A stretch of DNA of 39,147 nucleotides, from assembly GCA_903884435.1 (NCBI GenBank), contig CAISEY010000303.1:1-39147 (forward strand), given 5' to 3'. Below, piece by piece: positions 16,784 to 24,740 of this stretch. The translations under genes and the position numbers were made by a program. Each line of letters begins with the position of its first letter. The stretch's first letter is position 1. The notes under the pieces are model-generated. The model was not told the DNA's origin and ran no database searches. It was given only the letters and a program-made list of their open reading frames with translations. The stretch comes from an uncultured Hyphomicrobiales bacterium (GTDB taxonomy: Bacteria; Pseudomonadota; Alphaproteobacteria; Rhizobiales; Beijerinckiaceae).

Positions 16784-17602
16784 ATGTCCGACTACATGCT
16801 GCTCGACATCACCGTCGAGAACCAGATCGCCACCATTGAACTGCGTCGCCTCGCGCGGGAAGCCCGCGGAGGCAAGGGCGCGCAACGGGCCGCCGAGGTC
16901 GGCCGCGCCCTCAACGCGCTGCGCGACGACAACGGCGTGCGCGTCATCGTCATCACCGGCAAGGACGACGTGTTCACGATTCCCCCGTCGAGCTACGGGC
17001 ATCACGGCAACCCCGGCGGCGACCGGGACATCATGACCGGCGTCACACGCGCGGTGGAAGCCATGTGCGCCATCGACAAGCCGGTCATCGCCAGGGTCAA
17101 CGGCCACGCGGTGGGCTTCGGCGCCAATCTGGTGCTCGCTTGCGATTTCATCGTCGCGGCGGAAGACGCGATCATCGCCGACCATCACATGAGTTGCGGC
17201 GACCTCGTCATCGACGGCAACGTCGTCGGCTCGGCCGACCATTGCATGGTCACCGGCGACGGCGGCGCGGTGTTCGCGCCGTTGAAAATGCCGCGCGCCA
17301 TGGCGATGGAATATCTCCTGCTCGCGCGCCCCTTCACCGCGAAGGAGCTGGCGGCGATGGGCGTCGTCAATTACGCGGTGCCGCGAGACCAGCTCGACGC
17401 GAAGACCAACGAGATCGCGACGCGTTTGATCCGGCGCAACGCCTACGCGCTCGCCTTCAACAAGCGCGTGCTCAACAAGGATCTTCTCGCCCGGTTCAAC
17501 CAGATCCACGACGCGGCCCTGGGCTACGAATTCCTGAATTTCTACATGCAGACGCCGCAGGCGAAGGCGCTGGGCCAGGGCCGGGGCGAGGACAAACTGT
17601 AG
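16784..17602 (+). CDS. Enoyl-CoA hydratase/isomerase family protein
   Basis: 272 aa from ATG 16784, with AGGAGAG three bases upstream. Crotonase-fold features are RVIVITGKDDVF, ARVNGHAVGFGANLVLACDF (CoA and oxyanion-hole region), and MPRAMAMEYLLLARPFTAKEL. The usual glutamate pair of hydratases is not clear; the region after the oxyanion loop reads ADHHMSCGDL, so another crotonase activity (isomerase, hydrolase, decarboxylase) is possible. The last codons GRGEDKL and the stop lie inside the first unit of a 17-bp triple repeat. The MtnA gene follows 95 bp later on the same strand, suggesting one operon with the two CMD genes. Confidence 0.85.
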   Translation: MSDYMLLDITVENQIATIELRRLAREARGGKGAQRAAEVGRALNALRDDNGVRVIVITGKDDVFTIPPSSYGHHGNPGGDRDIMTGVTRAVEAMCAIDKPVIARVNGHAVGFGANLVLACDFIVAAEDAIIADHHMSCGDLVIDGNVVGSADHCMVTGDGGAVFAPLKMPRAMAMEYLLLARPFTAKELAAMGVVNYAVPRDQLDAKTNEIATRLIRRNAYALAFNKRVLNKDLLARFNQIHDAALGYEFLNFYMQTPQAKALGQGRGEDKL

Positions 17603-17635
17603 GCGAGGACAAACTCCAGGCGAGGACAAACACCA
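17585..17635 (+). repeat. Three tandem copies of a 17-bp unit at the end of the crotonase gene
   Basis: Units are 17585-17601, 17602-17618 and 17619-17635, beginning GGCGAGGACAAAC in every copy and differing only in the last four bases (TGTA, TCCA, ACCA). The first unit contains the final codons of the crotonase gene and most of its stop. A period of 17 changes frame, so this is not a protein repeat. Confidence 0.85.
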
Positions 17636-17697
17636 GGATTGTCATCGTTTCGCCGCGCGGGCGCGTCAATCTCGCGCGTGAATCGGGAGGCGACACC

Positions 17698-18810
17698 ATG
17701 CGCGTCAACGGACATGACTTCAGAAGCATCTGGCTCGACGAGGACGGCCTGCGCGTGGTCGTCATCGACCAGACGCGGCTGCCGCACGAATTCGCCACGC
17801 GAACGCTCGCCTCCGCCGAGGACGCGGAACGGGCCATCCGCGACATGCTGGTGCGCGGGGCGCCGCTCATCGGCGCGACGGCCGCCTACGGAATCGCGCT
17901 CGCGATGAACGAGGACGCCTCGGACGCGGGCCTTCACGGGGCGTGCGAGTTCATCGCGGCGGCGCGGCCCACGGCGATCAATCTCGCCTGGGCCGTCGGC
18001 CAGATCCGCGAATTGCTGGATCCCCTGCCGCCGTCCGAACGGCTCGAGGCGGCCTATGCCGCGGCTGGCGTGCTCGCGGACGAAGATGTCGCCATCAACT
18101 CGGCCATCGGCGACCACGGCCTGAAGATTTTTCGCGAGATCGCGGCGCGCAAGGCGCCGGGGGAAACGCTGAACATTCTCACCCATTGCAACGCCGGATG
18201 GCTGGCCACGGTCGACTGGGGCACGGCGACCGCGCCGATCTACAAGGCGCACGATTCCGGCGTGAGCCTGCACGTCTACGTGAGCGAAACGCGACCGCGC
18301 AACCAGGGCGCGTCGCTGACGGCGTGGGAACTCGCCAACCATGGCGTGCCGCACACGCTCGTCGTCGACAACAGCGGCGGCCATCTCATGCAGCGCGGCA
18401 TGGTCGATCTCGTGATCACCGGCACCGACCGCGTCACCGCGACGGGCGACGTGTGCAACAAGATCGGCACCTATCTGAAGGCGCTCGCCGCGCGCGACAA
18501 CGGCGTGCCGTTCCTTGTCGCGGCCCCCTCCCCGTCCATTGACTTCAGCATCGAGGACGGCGCCCGGATTCCCATCGAGACGCGCGACGCCGGAGAGGTC
18601 ACCCATGTCAGCGGACGCACCCGCGACGGACGCATCGAAACGGTGCGCCTCGCGCCCGAGGCGAGCCCCGCGCTGAACCACGGGTTCGACGTGACGCCGG
18701 CGCGGCTCGTCACCGGGCTCGTCACGGAGCGTGGCCTGGTGACGGCGGATCGCGACGCGCTCGCGGCGATGTTCCCCGAGCGGCTCGCAGGGGCCCCGGC
18801 GTCGGCCTGA
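17698..18810 (+). CDS. mtnA: S-methyl-5-thioribose-1-phosphate isomerase
   Basis: 370 aa, the normal length. ATG 17698 has GGGAGG seven bases upstream. The protein has MLVRGAPLIGATAAYGIA, the catalytic cysteine 164 in THCNAG, and the catalytic Asp244 in ITGTDRVTATGD. C and D are 80 residues apart, as in characterised enzymes. It isomerises an aldose-1-phosphate to a ketose-1-phosphate in methionine salvage. No other mtn genes lie here, so it may serve another aldose-1-phosphate (family members act on 5-deoxyribose-1-phosphate and ribose-1,5-bisphosphate). It sits between a crotonase homologue and two CMD genes, an unexpected setting. Confidence 0.9.
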   Translation: MRVNGHDFRSIWLDEDGLRVVVIDQTRLPHEFATRTLASAEDAERAIRDMLVRGAPLIGATAAYGIALAMNEDASDAGLHGACEFIAAARPTAINLAWAVGQIRELLDPLPPSERLEAAYAAAGVLADEDVAINSAIGDHGLKIFREIAARKAPGETLNILTHCNAGWLATVDWGTATAPIYKAHDSGVSLHVYVSETRPRNQGASLTAWELANHGVPHTLVVDNSGGHLMQRGMVDLVITGTDRVTATGDVCNKIGTYLKALAARDNGVPFLVAAPSPSIDFSIEDGARIPIETRDAGEVTHVSGRTRDGRIETVRLAPEASPALNHGFDVTPARLVTGLVTERGLVTADRDALAAMFPERLAGAPASA

Positions 18811-18899
18811 CATTTGCCGTCGGGCGAAATCCGCCTATGCTGGCCAGACGGGACAGGACGGCGCGTCGCGCCGCAACGAGAGCCCGCGAGGAGGAAACC

Positions 18900-19514
18900 A
18901 TGCGCAAGGCTTTGGCGGCGGCGGCCGCGACAATGCTGTTCGCCAGCATTCCCGCCCTCGGCGACGGCAAGGCCTCGCGAATGCCCGATCTCACCGAGGC
19001 GCAATTGCGGGAAATCGCCGCGAACCGCGCCGCGCAGGGCACGGCCATCATCAATCTTTCGCTGACCACGGGCCATGCGCCGGTCATCGCAAGGGCCACC
19101 GGCCAGCTGGCGCAGGCGCTGCGCAACGACGCGGTTTCCCCCCGCCTCCTGCGCGAACTCGCGATCTTGCGCACGGCGCATGTCGTCGGTTCGGAATATG
19201 AATTCGTTCAACACGTCGTCCTCGCGAAAGGCTGCGGCTATCCGCAAGCAAAAATCGACGCGATTCCAGACTGGACGGGCTCGAAACTGTTTGACGACAG
19301 GGAAAGGGTCCTGCTCGCCTACGTCGACCGGTTCACCAGGGGCGGCGACGTCGACGACGCGACGTGGGGCGCGATGGAAAAGACCTTCACGCCGCGCGAG
19401 ATCGTCGAACTCTCCGTCACCATCGGCAACTACTACGGCAACGGCCTGCTGACGAAGGCGCTGCGGGTGAAGCTCGAAACCGGCGGCCACGTCAGCGGCC
19501 AGGGCAAGTGCTGA
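18900..19514 (+). CDS. Exported carboxymuconolactone decarboxylase family protein, copy 1
   Basis: 204 aa from ATG 18900 with GAGGAGG eight bases upstream. Residues 1-22 form a Sec signal peptide (RKALAAAAATMLFASIPALG). The mature part has the AhpD/CMD helical core with RNDAVSPRLLRELAILRTAH, SEYEFVQHVVLAKGCG (ExxxxxH pattern) and FTPREIVELSVTIGNYYGNG. The CXXC pair of AhpD peroxidases is absent. The two mature cysteines are in KGCG and at the extreme C-terminus (QGKC). Real CMD is cytoplasmic, so an exported form is unusual; the activity is not predictable. The next gene, a paralogue of exactly the same length, starts 14 bp downstream. Confidence 0.85.
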   Translation: MRKALAAAAATMLFASIPALGDGKASRMPDLTEAQLREIAANRAAQGTAIINLSLTTGHAPVIARATGQLAQALRNDAVSPRLLRELAILRTAHVVGSEYEFVQHVVLAKGCGYPQAKIDAIPDWTGSKLFDDRERVLLAYVDRFTRGGDVDDATWGAMEKTFTPREIVELSVTIGNYYGNGLLTKALRVKLETGGHVSGQGKC

Positions 19515-19528
19515 GGGAGGAGAAGATC

Positions 19529-20143
19529 ATGCGCGCTTCCTTCAAAATCGCTTCCCTGCTCCTCGCCATCGCCGCGTCCCCCGCCTTCGCCGATGGTCCG
19601 AAGGTCTCTCGTCTGCCCGGCGTGCCCGGCCAGACGCCGGAGGCGGCCCGCGCCGGGCGGCCCGCCGGCGAGGACACGATCAACCTGACGATTTCACGCG
19701 GCCACGCGCCGCCTGTCTCGGCCGCGACGGGCGTTCTCGCGCGCGCCCTGCGCAACGACGCGACGACGCCGCGCATCCTGCGAGAGCTGACGATCATGCG
19801 CACGGCGCTATTCGTGAAATCCGACTATGAAATCAACCAGCACATCCCGATGATCAAGGCGTGCGGCTACACGGACGCCAAGATCGAGGCGGTGAAGAAC
19901 TGGCGCGCGTCGTCGCTGTTCGACGAGCGGGAACGCGCGCTGCTCGCCTTCGTCGACCAGATGCTCGCCGGCGGCGACGTGGACGACCCGACGTTCGATA
20001 CCTTCTCGAAACACTTCACGCCGAAGGAAATCATCGAGATCGCCGTCACCGTGTCGAACTACGTGGCGACGGGTCTTTACACAAACGCCATCAGGCTGGA
20101 GATCGAGAAGGACGGACGCCAGGCCTTCATCGGCAAGTGCTGA
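19529..20143 (+). CDS. Exported carboxymuconolactone decarboxylase family protein, copy 2
   Basis: 204 aa, the same length as copy 1, and clearly homologous over the whole chain: signal peptide (RASFKIASLLLAIAASPAFA), RNDATTPRILRELTIMRTAL, SDYEINQHIPMIKACG and FTPKEIIEIAVTVSNYVATG. It also ends in a cysteine (FIGKC) and has the same internal KACG cysteine, so the two cysteines may form a disulfide in the periplasm. ATG 19529 is preceded by GGGAGGAG. The pair probably arose by tandem duplication followed by divergence. It is convergent with the phosphopantetheinyl transferase gene, 10 bp between ends. Confidence 0.85.
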   Translation: MRASFKIASLLLAIAASPAFADGPKVSRLPGVPGQTPEAARAGRPAGEDTINLTISRGHAPPVSAATGVLARALRNDATTPRILRELTIMRTALFVKSDYEINQHIPMIKACGYTDAKIEAVKNWRASSLFDERERALLAFVDQMLAGGDVDDPTFDTFSKHFTPKEIIEIAVTVSNYVATGLYTNAIRLEIEKDGRQAFIGKC

Positions 20144-20153
20144 CGGCGCGGGC

Positions 20154-20882
20154 TCATTCCGGCAGTCCGTGAACGGGCCTTCCATCCAGCGCGACGCAGG
20201 CGCAATAAACGAATTTTTCGCCCATGATTTTGGCGTCCCACAGGCCGGCGGCGCGAAAGGCCGGACGCGCGTCGTCGGCGACGCGAAACGTCCCGAAGCG
20301 ATCGAACCCGATCGCGACCGTCGCCGGATCGCGCTTGAGCCCCGTCCCGAGAGCCTTCAGATAGGCTTCCTTGGCGATCCAGGTTTCGAGAAAGCGGGTG
20401 ACGCGCGATTCGGAGCGCCATTCCTTTTCCATTTCGACGCGCTCGACCGGATGCAGAACCTCCCGGAGCGGTTCCGTCGGCGGTCCGGCGAATTCAATGT
20501 CGACGCCCACGGGCGCGTCCGAAATCGCGAGCGCGGCGAAAGACTCCCGCGCCGAAACCGAAACGAAGATCGACGGGTCCGGCCCGACCACCCGCGGCGC
20601 GCCATCGGCGTCGTGCGTCACGACAACGTCGGCGGGCGAACAGCCAAGGCGCAGGGACACGAGCTTTCGCAACAAAGCGCGGCGCCGCAGAAAATATTTT
20701 CGCGGCCCCGCGAGCTTGCCACGTTCGTCGGCGATGTCCCGTGGCGTCGGCGCGAGGTCGAGCAACGGAGCCAGCACGGGGTCTTCGAGGTCCACGACGA
20801 GCGCCCGCGTGGTCAAGTCCCCCGAGAGCGTCTTCCAGCGGGCGATCTGCCGCGCGTAAATCCAGATGGGGTGCGGACGCAT
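20154..20882 (-). CDS. 4'-phosphopantetheinyl transferase, Sfp/HetI type
   Basis: 242 aa from ATG 20882; a TTG eight codons upstream is a weaker alternative. VGVDIEF (Asp128, Glu130) and WIAKEAYLKALGTGL (Lys171, Glu172, Lys176) are the two magnesium- and CoA-binding motifs of this family. It transfers phosphopantetheine from CoA to a serine of a carrier protein. The upstream motif usually read SxSHS is here SVSAR (108-112), lacking the histidine that contacts CoA in Sfp, so activity may be lowered or the subfamily different. No polyketide, peptide-synthetase or fatty-acid genes lie near, so the carrier partner is elsewhere. It follows the phosphatase gene by 30 bp and is likely in its transcript. 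Confidence 0.85.
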   Translation of the reverse strand: MRPHPIWIYARQIARWKTLSGDLTTRALVVDLEDPVLAPLLDLAPTPRDIADERGKLAGPRKYFLRRRALLRKLVSLRLGCSPADVVVTHDADGAPRVVGPDPSIFVSVSARESFAALAISDAPVGVDIEFAGPPTEPLREVLHPVERVEMEKEWRSESRVTRFLETWIAKEAYLKALGTGLKRDPATVAIGFDRFGTFRVADDARPAFRAAGLWDAKIMGEKFVYCACVALDGRPVHGLPE

Positions 20883-20912
20883 GATGCCCTGTTTTCTCCG
20901 GGACAATCGCCC

Positions 20913-21383
20913 TCAGCCCGCGAACAGCGCGCGGATGCGCCGGTCGATCCCGTCGCGAACGGCGCGGTAGGCGGCGAGGATCGTCTCGCGCCCGCCCTCC
21001 ACCGCGGTGGGATCGATCGTCGGCCAATACACGGCTTCCACCGCCATGACGCGGGTGAATTCGAGGGCGCGGTGATGCGCCTCGGGCGAAAGGCTGATGA
21101 TCATGTCGAAAGCCGTGTCCTCGAGATCGTCGAAGGTGCGCGGCTTGTGGCGGGATATGTCGATGTCGAGTTCGGCCATGACGGCCACGGCGAACCCGTC
21201 GAGTTCCCCCTGGCGCAACCCCGCCGATTCGAACCAGGCCACGCGTCCGAAGGCCTGGCGCGCCAGCGCCTCGGCCATGGGCGAGCGGATCGCGTTGAAC
21301 GTGCAGGCGAACTGCACGGATTGCGGCCGTTTGCGGATGGACTCCGGCCTTGCCAGTCCGGGTTGTTCCCCCTCGCGCGTCAC
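20913..21383 (-). CDS. Low-molecular-weight protein tyrosine phosphatase / arsenate-reductase-like family
   Basis: 156 aa. The start is GTG 21383, supported by GGAAGGG six bases upstream inside the UPF0262 gene. The phosphatase loop CTFNAIRS (Cys27, Arg33, Ser34, the CX5RS pattern) and a later WPTIDP, which carries the general-acid aspartate, are intact, so catalysis is plausible. The first 20 residues are polar and outside the fold. It lies 2 bp from the stop of the UPF0262 gene. The same order (hisD, UPF0262, phosphatase) recurs in alphaproteobacterial genomes; it may therefore be housekeeping rather than arsenic-related. Confidence 0.88.
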   Translation of the reverse strand: MTREGEQPGLARPESIRKRPQSVQFACTFNAIRSPMAEALARQAFGRVAWFESAGLRQGELDGFAVAVMAELDIDISRHKPRTFDDLEDTAFDMIISLSPEAHHRALEFTRVMAVEAVYWPTIDPTAVEGGRETILAAYRAVRDGIDRRIRALFAG

Positions 21384-21385
21384 GC

Positions 21386-21874
21386 TCAGCCCTTCCAGTG
21401 CAGGGCGGTGACAAGCGTAAAGAGACGGCGCGCGGTGTCGAAATCACAGTCGATCTTGCCGGCGAGGCGGTCGGCGAGCAATTGCGCGCCGTCGTTGTGC
21501 AACCCGCGACGGCCCATGTCGATGGCCTCGATACGCGCGGGCGGCGCGGTCCGGATCGCCGCGTAATAGCTTTCGCACACCTCGAAATAATCCTTGAGAA
21601 GCCGCCGGAACGGCGTCAGCGAAAGGATGTGGGTGACAATGGGCTCCCCCTCCAGCGTGCGCACGTCGAGCACGAGCTTTTTCTCGCGCAACGCGACGTT
21701 CAGAACGAAGGGTCCGTTGTCGCGGCCGGGCACGCCGAAGACGTTTTGCTCGACGAGATCGAAAATCGCGATGCTGCGTTCATGTTCCTGATCGGGATTG
21801 CCGCGCCCGATGGACTCCTCGTCGAGCGTGACGGAAACGAGCCTGCCGCGATGTCTGGCGCCCGTGTGCGGCAT
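21386..21874 (-). CDS. UPF0262 family protein
   Basis: 162 aa, the typical length of this uncharacterised alphaproteobacterial family. Characteristic stretches are [50 protein letters not shown] and [13 protein letters not shown]. No catalytic motif or membrane segment is apparent. It sits between hisD (3 bp) and the phosphatase gene (2 bp), almost overlapping, so the three form one operon. The function is not known; linkage to hisD is the only hint. Confidence 0.93.
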   Translation of the reverse strand: MPHTGARHRGRLVSVTLDEESIGRGNPDQEHERSIAIFDLVEQNVFGVPGRDNGPFVLNVALREKKLVLDVRTLEGEPIVTHILSLTPFRRLLKDYFEVCESYYAAIRTAPPARIEAIDMGRRGLHNDGAQLLADRLAGKIDCDFDTARRLFTLVTALHWKG

Positions 21875-21877
21875 GGT

Positions 21878-23173
21878 TCACCCGAGATTGAGGCGAATGG
21901 AAACGGACCGGGCGTGCGCCGCGAGGCCTTCCGCCTCGCCCAGCGCGATCGCCGCGGGCCCCAGCGCGCGCAGGCTTTCCGGCGAGCATTTCAGAATCGA
22001 GGTGCGTTTCATGAAATCGAGCACGCCGAGCCCGGAGGAAAAACGCGCCGAGCGCGCGGTCGGCAACACATGGTTGGAGCCGCCAACGTAATCGCCGATG
22101 GCCTCCGGCGTGTGGCCGCCGATGAAAATCGCGCCGGCGTTGCGGATTTTGCCGGCGAGGCCCTCGGCGTCGTTCGCGATGATTTCGAGATGTTCCGGCG
22201 CCAGCCTGTCGACGAGCGGAATGGCGTCGGCGAGGCTCGCGACCAGGATGATCGCGCCATAGTCGCGCCAGCTCGCGCTGGCGATGTCCCGGCGCGGCAG
22301 CGTCGTCAATTGCCGTTCGACGGCGGCGACGACGTCGCTCGCCAGCGCCGCGTCGTCGGTGACGAGGATCGATTGCGCCGCGGCGTCGTGTTCGGCTTGC
22401 GCCAGAAGGTCGGCGGCGATCCAGTCGGGATTGGCGCCCGCGTCGGCGAGCACCAATACCTCGGAGGGTCCGGCGATCATGTCGATGCCGACCGTTCCGA
22501 ACACCCGGCGCTTGGCCGCCGCGACGAAGGCGTTGCCGGGGCCGACGATTTTCGAAACGGGCGCGATGCTCCGCGTGCCATGGGCGAGCGCCGCGATCGC
22601 CTGCGCCCCGCCGACGCGCCAGATCTCGTCGACGCCGGCGACATGGGCGGCGGCGAGCACCAGCGGGTTGAGCACGCCGCCCGGAGCGGGCGCGACCATG
22701 ACGACGCGCTCGCAGCCCGCGACTTTCGCGGGCACGGCGTTCATCAGAACGGACGACGGATAGCTCGCGGTGCCGCCGGGGACATAGAGACCGACCGACT
22801 GGATCGCGCTCCAGCGCCAGCCAAGATCGACGCCGAGCGCGTCGGTGAAGCGCTCGTCCCGTGGGCGCTGGCGTTCGTGGAAGGCGACAATGCGGGCGTG
22901 GGCGAGACGCAGCGCCGCGACCGCGGCCGGATCGCTGACGGCGAGCGCCGCCTCGATTTCCTCCGGGCGCACGCGCAGGGACACTTTCGACACGTCGAGC
23001 CGGTCGAACCGCAGGCAATAGTCGGCGAGCGCCGCGTCGCCGCGCGCCACGACGTCCGCGATGATCGCGGCGACGGCGTTGTCGACATCCTCGGAAACCT
23101 CGCGCTTCATCGCGAGAAGCGCCGAAAATTCCGCCGCGAAATTTCCGCCGCGCGCGTCCAGCCTTGCCGGCAT
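21878..23173 (-). CDS. hisD: Histidinol dehydrogenase
   Basis: 431 aa, full length, start ATG 23173 with an AGGTGA just upstream. It converts L-histidinol to L-histidine in two NAD-dependent steps with a zinc ion. Visible features are VGLYVPGGTASYPSSVLMN, GGAQAIAALAHGT, KIVGPGN, the catalytic/metal region LLAQAEHDAAAQ, APEHLEI (Glu, His), GDYVGGSNHVLPT and the C-terminal GLAAHA with the last zinc-ligand histidine. All key residues appear present. It is the second his gene in the window, apart from the hisG end. Confidence 0.97.
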   Translation of the reverse strand: MPARLDARGGNFAAEFSALLAMKREVSEDVDNAVAAIIADVVARGDAALADYCLRFDRLDVSKVSLRVRPEEIEAALAVSDPAAVAALRLAHARIVAFHERQRPRDERFTDALGVDLGWRWSAIQSVGLYVPGGTASYPSSVLMNAVPAKVAGCERVVMVAPAPGGVLNPLVLAAAHVAGVDEIWRVGGAQAIAALAHGTRSIAPVSKIVGPGNAFVAAAKRRVFGTVGIDMIAGPSEVLVLADAGANPDWIAADLLAQAEHDAAAQSILVTDDAALASDVVAAVERQLTTLPRRDIASASWRDYGAIILVASLADAIPLVDRLAPEHLEIIANDAEGLAGKIRNAGAIFIGGHTPEAIGDYVGGSNHVLPTARSARFSSGLGVLDFMKRTSILKCSPESLRALGPAAIALGEAEGLAAHARSVSIRLNLG

Positions 23174-23187
23174 TCACCTGCTCCGAT

Positions 23188-23643
23188 TTATTCGTCGCCG
23201 TCCGCGGGTCCGTCGGCGTCCGCGTGGCCCGGCTTGCGCCTCGTGGTCCAGCGCGCGCCGAGGTCCCGCAACCGGGCCTCGATGCATTCAACCTCGAGCC
23301 TTATGGCGCCGCCGCCGGAAAATGTCAGCGTCAAGAGGCCGGAGGGCGCGGAGGTTTCCTCGAACAAAATCCCGAGGAGGTTAAGCATCGTCCCGGGACT
23401 CCCCTGGTCGAGCCCCGTTCGCGAAACACGCAGGACATTGTCGAAATGCATGCCGGTGAGACGGCGCTCCATGCGGCCGCCCGCGGCGCCGATCCAGTTG
23501 AACCGGGACGCGACAAGGGCGAAACGCCGCTCCTCGGGGACAAAGACCATGTCGCCGAGACGGGCCACGGCGTCCTGCATGTGCGCGGAGAGGACCGCGA
23601 GATCCTCGGCGTCCCGCGCGAGAAGTTTCAATGGCTCAGGCAT
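23188..23643 (-). CDS. DUF2948 family protein
   Basis: 151 aa from ATG 23643. The start is the one that gives the family N-terminus MPEPLKLLARDAEDLAVLSA; GGAGG lies about 13 bases upstream, a long spacing. Features are QDAVARLGDMVFVPEERRF, FNWI, RMERRLTGMHFDNVLRV and LLTLTFSGGGAIRLEVECIE. It is a small soluble protein of unknown function regularly found next to hisD in alphaproteobacteria. It lies 14 bp upstream of hisD in the same operon. murA, often its upstream neighbour, is missing; a decayed gene lies there instead. Confidence 0.88.
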   Translation of the reverse strand: MPEPLKLLARDAEDLAVLSAHMQDAVARLGDMVFVPEERRFALVASRFNWIGAAGGRMERRLTGMHFDNVLRVSRTGLDQGSPGTMLNLLGILFEETSAPSGLLTLTFSGGGAIRLEVECIEARLRDLGARWTTRRKPGHADADGPADGDE

Positions 23644-23779
23644 TTTCCGGTATCGACCTCCATGCGCTCCGCCAGACACCGGATTTAGCGGCGGCGCTTG
23701 GGAGAGTCCATCGCGAGCGGCGCGAATCATGTCCGCTGGTCCGCAAATCGCCATAGCGAGACGCGGCCGCAGAATTTCG

Positions 23780-24129
23780 ATGAAAATGACGTTTCCAGAA
23801 CTGCTCGCCGCGCTCGCTCTGGCGGGGGCCTCGCAGGGCCCGCCGCGGCGGAACAATTTTACGACGCCCGCGGACGTCCGGCGATCGTCGACGAGCACCG
23901 GGGCGGCCCGCGTTAGGTTCCCCGACCGCCCCGCCCCGCTTAAGCGCCGGGCTATCAGGAGCCCGCCCGCAGTCCCTGTCCGCCACAAAGGCAAAGCCGT
24001 TTCGAACAAGGGCGCGTGTGCGCGACGGATTATGGAACCTGTGAATTGCCCGACCCGAAGTTCGTCGGCAACGGCTGCGAGCGCTCGATTCAGGGCGCCG
24101 GGCGGGTGGGCGGTTTCGCCTCGCCCTGA
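23780..24129 (+). pseudogene. Remains of a small cysteine-containing exported protein
   Basis: The first frame gives an ATG at 23780 and a signal peptide (KMTFPELLAALALAG). A shift of one base at the GGGGG run near 23830 continues as GLAGPAAAEQFYDARGRP. That frame then has two in-frame stops (TAG 23914, TAA 23941) and carries on to 24127-24129. The tail is protein-like: PCPPQ, VCATDYGTCELPDP, GNGCERSIQGAG. Spaced cysteines and the VCATDYGTC pattern resemble small exported alphaproteobacterial proteins of unknown role. One frameshift and two nonsense codons mean it is almost certainly not translated as a whole. The 552 bp between 23644 and 24195 hold nothing else that I can support except the terminator at 24137-24167. 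Confidence 0.55.
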
Positions 24130-24136
24130 CGCGGGA

Positions 24137-24167
24137 CGAAAAACGGCGGCGCCGGGGCGTCGCCGTT
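24137..24167 (-). terminator. Rho-independent terminator of the cytochrome c gene
   Basis: AACGGCG (24142-24148) and CGCCGTT (24161-24167) form a stem with an inner CGCC/GGCG extension. Reading the minus strand, a run of T (about five) follows directly. It sits 28 bp after the stop of the cytochrome gene at 24196. Confidence 0.72.
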
Positions 24168-24195
24168 CCACAATCCGTCAAACCGCGAAGGCAGA

Positions 24196-24585
24196 TTATT
24201 CCGCGCCGTCGCCGTTCGCCTTGAGCTGCTTCAAAAAGGCGATGATGTTGTCCATCTGCGCCTCGCGGGTGATGCCCGGGAAGATCATCTTGGTGCCGGG
24301 AACCTTGGCGCGCGGGTTCTTCAGATATTCGCGCAGGGTGGCCTCGTCCCATGTCAGGCCGGATCCCTTGTTCGCGTCCGAATAGTTATAGTCCTTGTAT
24401 TCGCCGGCCTTGCGGCCAAACACGCCGTTCAGCACGGGGCCAACCGAATTCTGCGCGTCGGCGCCGATCTGATGGCAGGGACGGCACTGATTGTAGGCGG
24501 TGCGGCCGGCGGCGACGTCGCCATCGGCGGCGAAAGCCGGAGCGGCGAAGGCCGCGAACGTGGCGAATGCAATCTTCAACTTCAT
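24196..24585 (-). CDS. Class I cytochrome c (c2-type), periplasmic
   Basis: 129 aa with a Sec signal peptide (first 20 residues, ending AFAA). Haem attachment CRPCH is at 34-38, and the axial methionine is M100 in GTKMIFPG, as in soluble cytochromes c of alphaproteobacteria. The mature protein of about 109 residues matches c2 or c-550 size. It carries electrons between membrane complexes in the periplasm and could accept electrons from the molybdenum hydroxylase, though nothing links them directly. It has its own terminator. The start ATG 24585 follows GGAAGG. Confidence 0.93.
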   Translation of the reverse strand: MKLKIAFATFAAFAAPAFAADGDVAAGRTAYNQCRPCHQIGADAQNSVGPVLNGVFGRKAGEYKDYNYSDANKGSGLTWDEATLREYLKNPRAKVPGTKMIFPGITREAQMDNIIAFLKQLKANGDGAE

Positions 24586-24740
24586 CAGGAGTTCCTTCCA
24601 GGGGAGTGACAGGGAAATCGGCGGCGGGAACGCGGCACGCGAGGTGACAGGCCGGCGCGCGTTGTTATTATGCCAGTTGAGGCCGCTCTCAACAACCCGG
24701 GCGCCTCTATCACGGCGCGCGTCGCCGGGGAGGACACCGG

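Noticed and set aside
2749..20143. A beta-ketoadipate pathway made of the PcaB-like lyase and the CMD genes
   Set aside because: They lie 16 kb apart, the CMD proteins are exported, and no other pca genes are present.
21350..24385. A 1011-codon open frame on the plus strand
   Set aside because: It runs antisense through UPF0262, hisD and DUF2948, has low-complexity composition and is contradicted by clear genes on the other strand.
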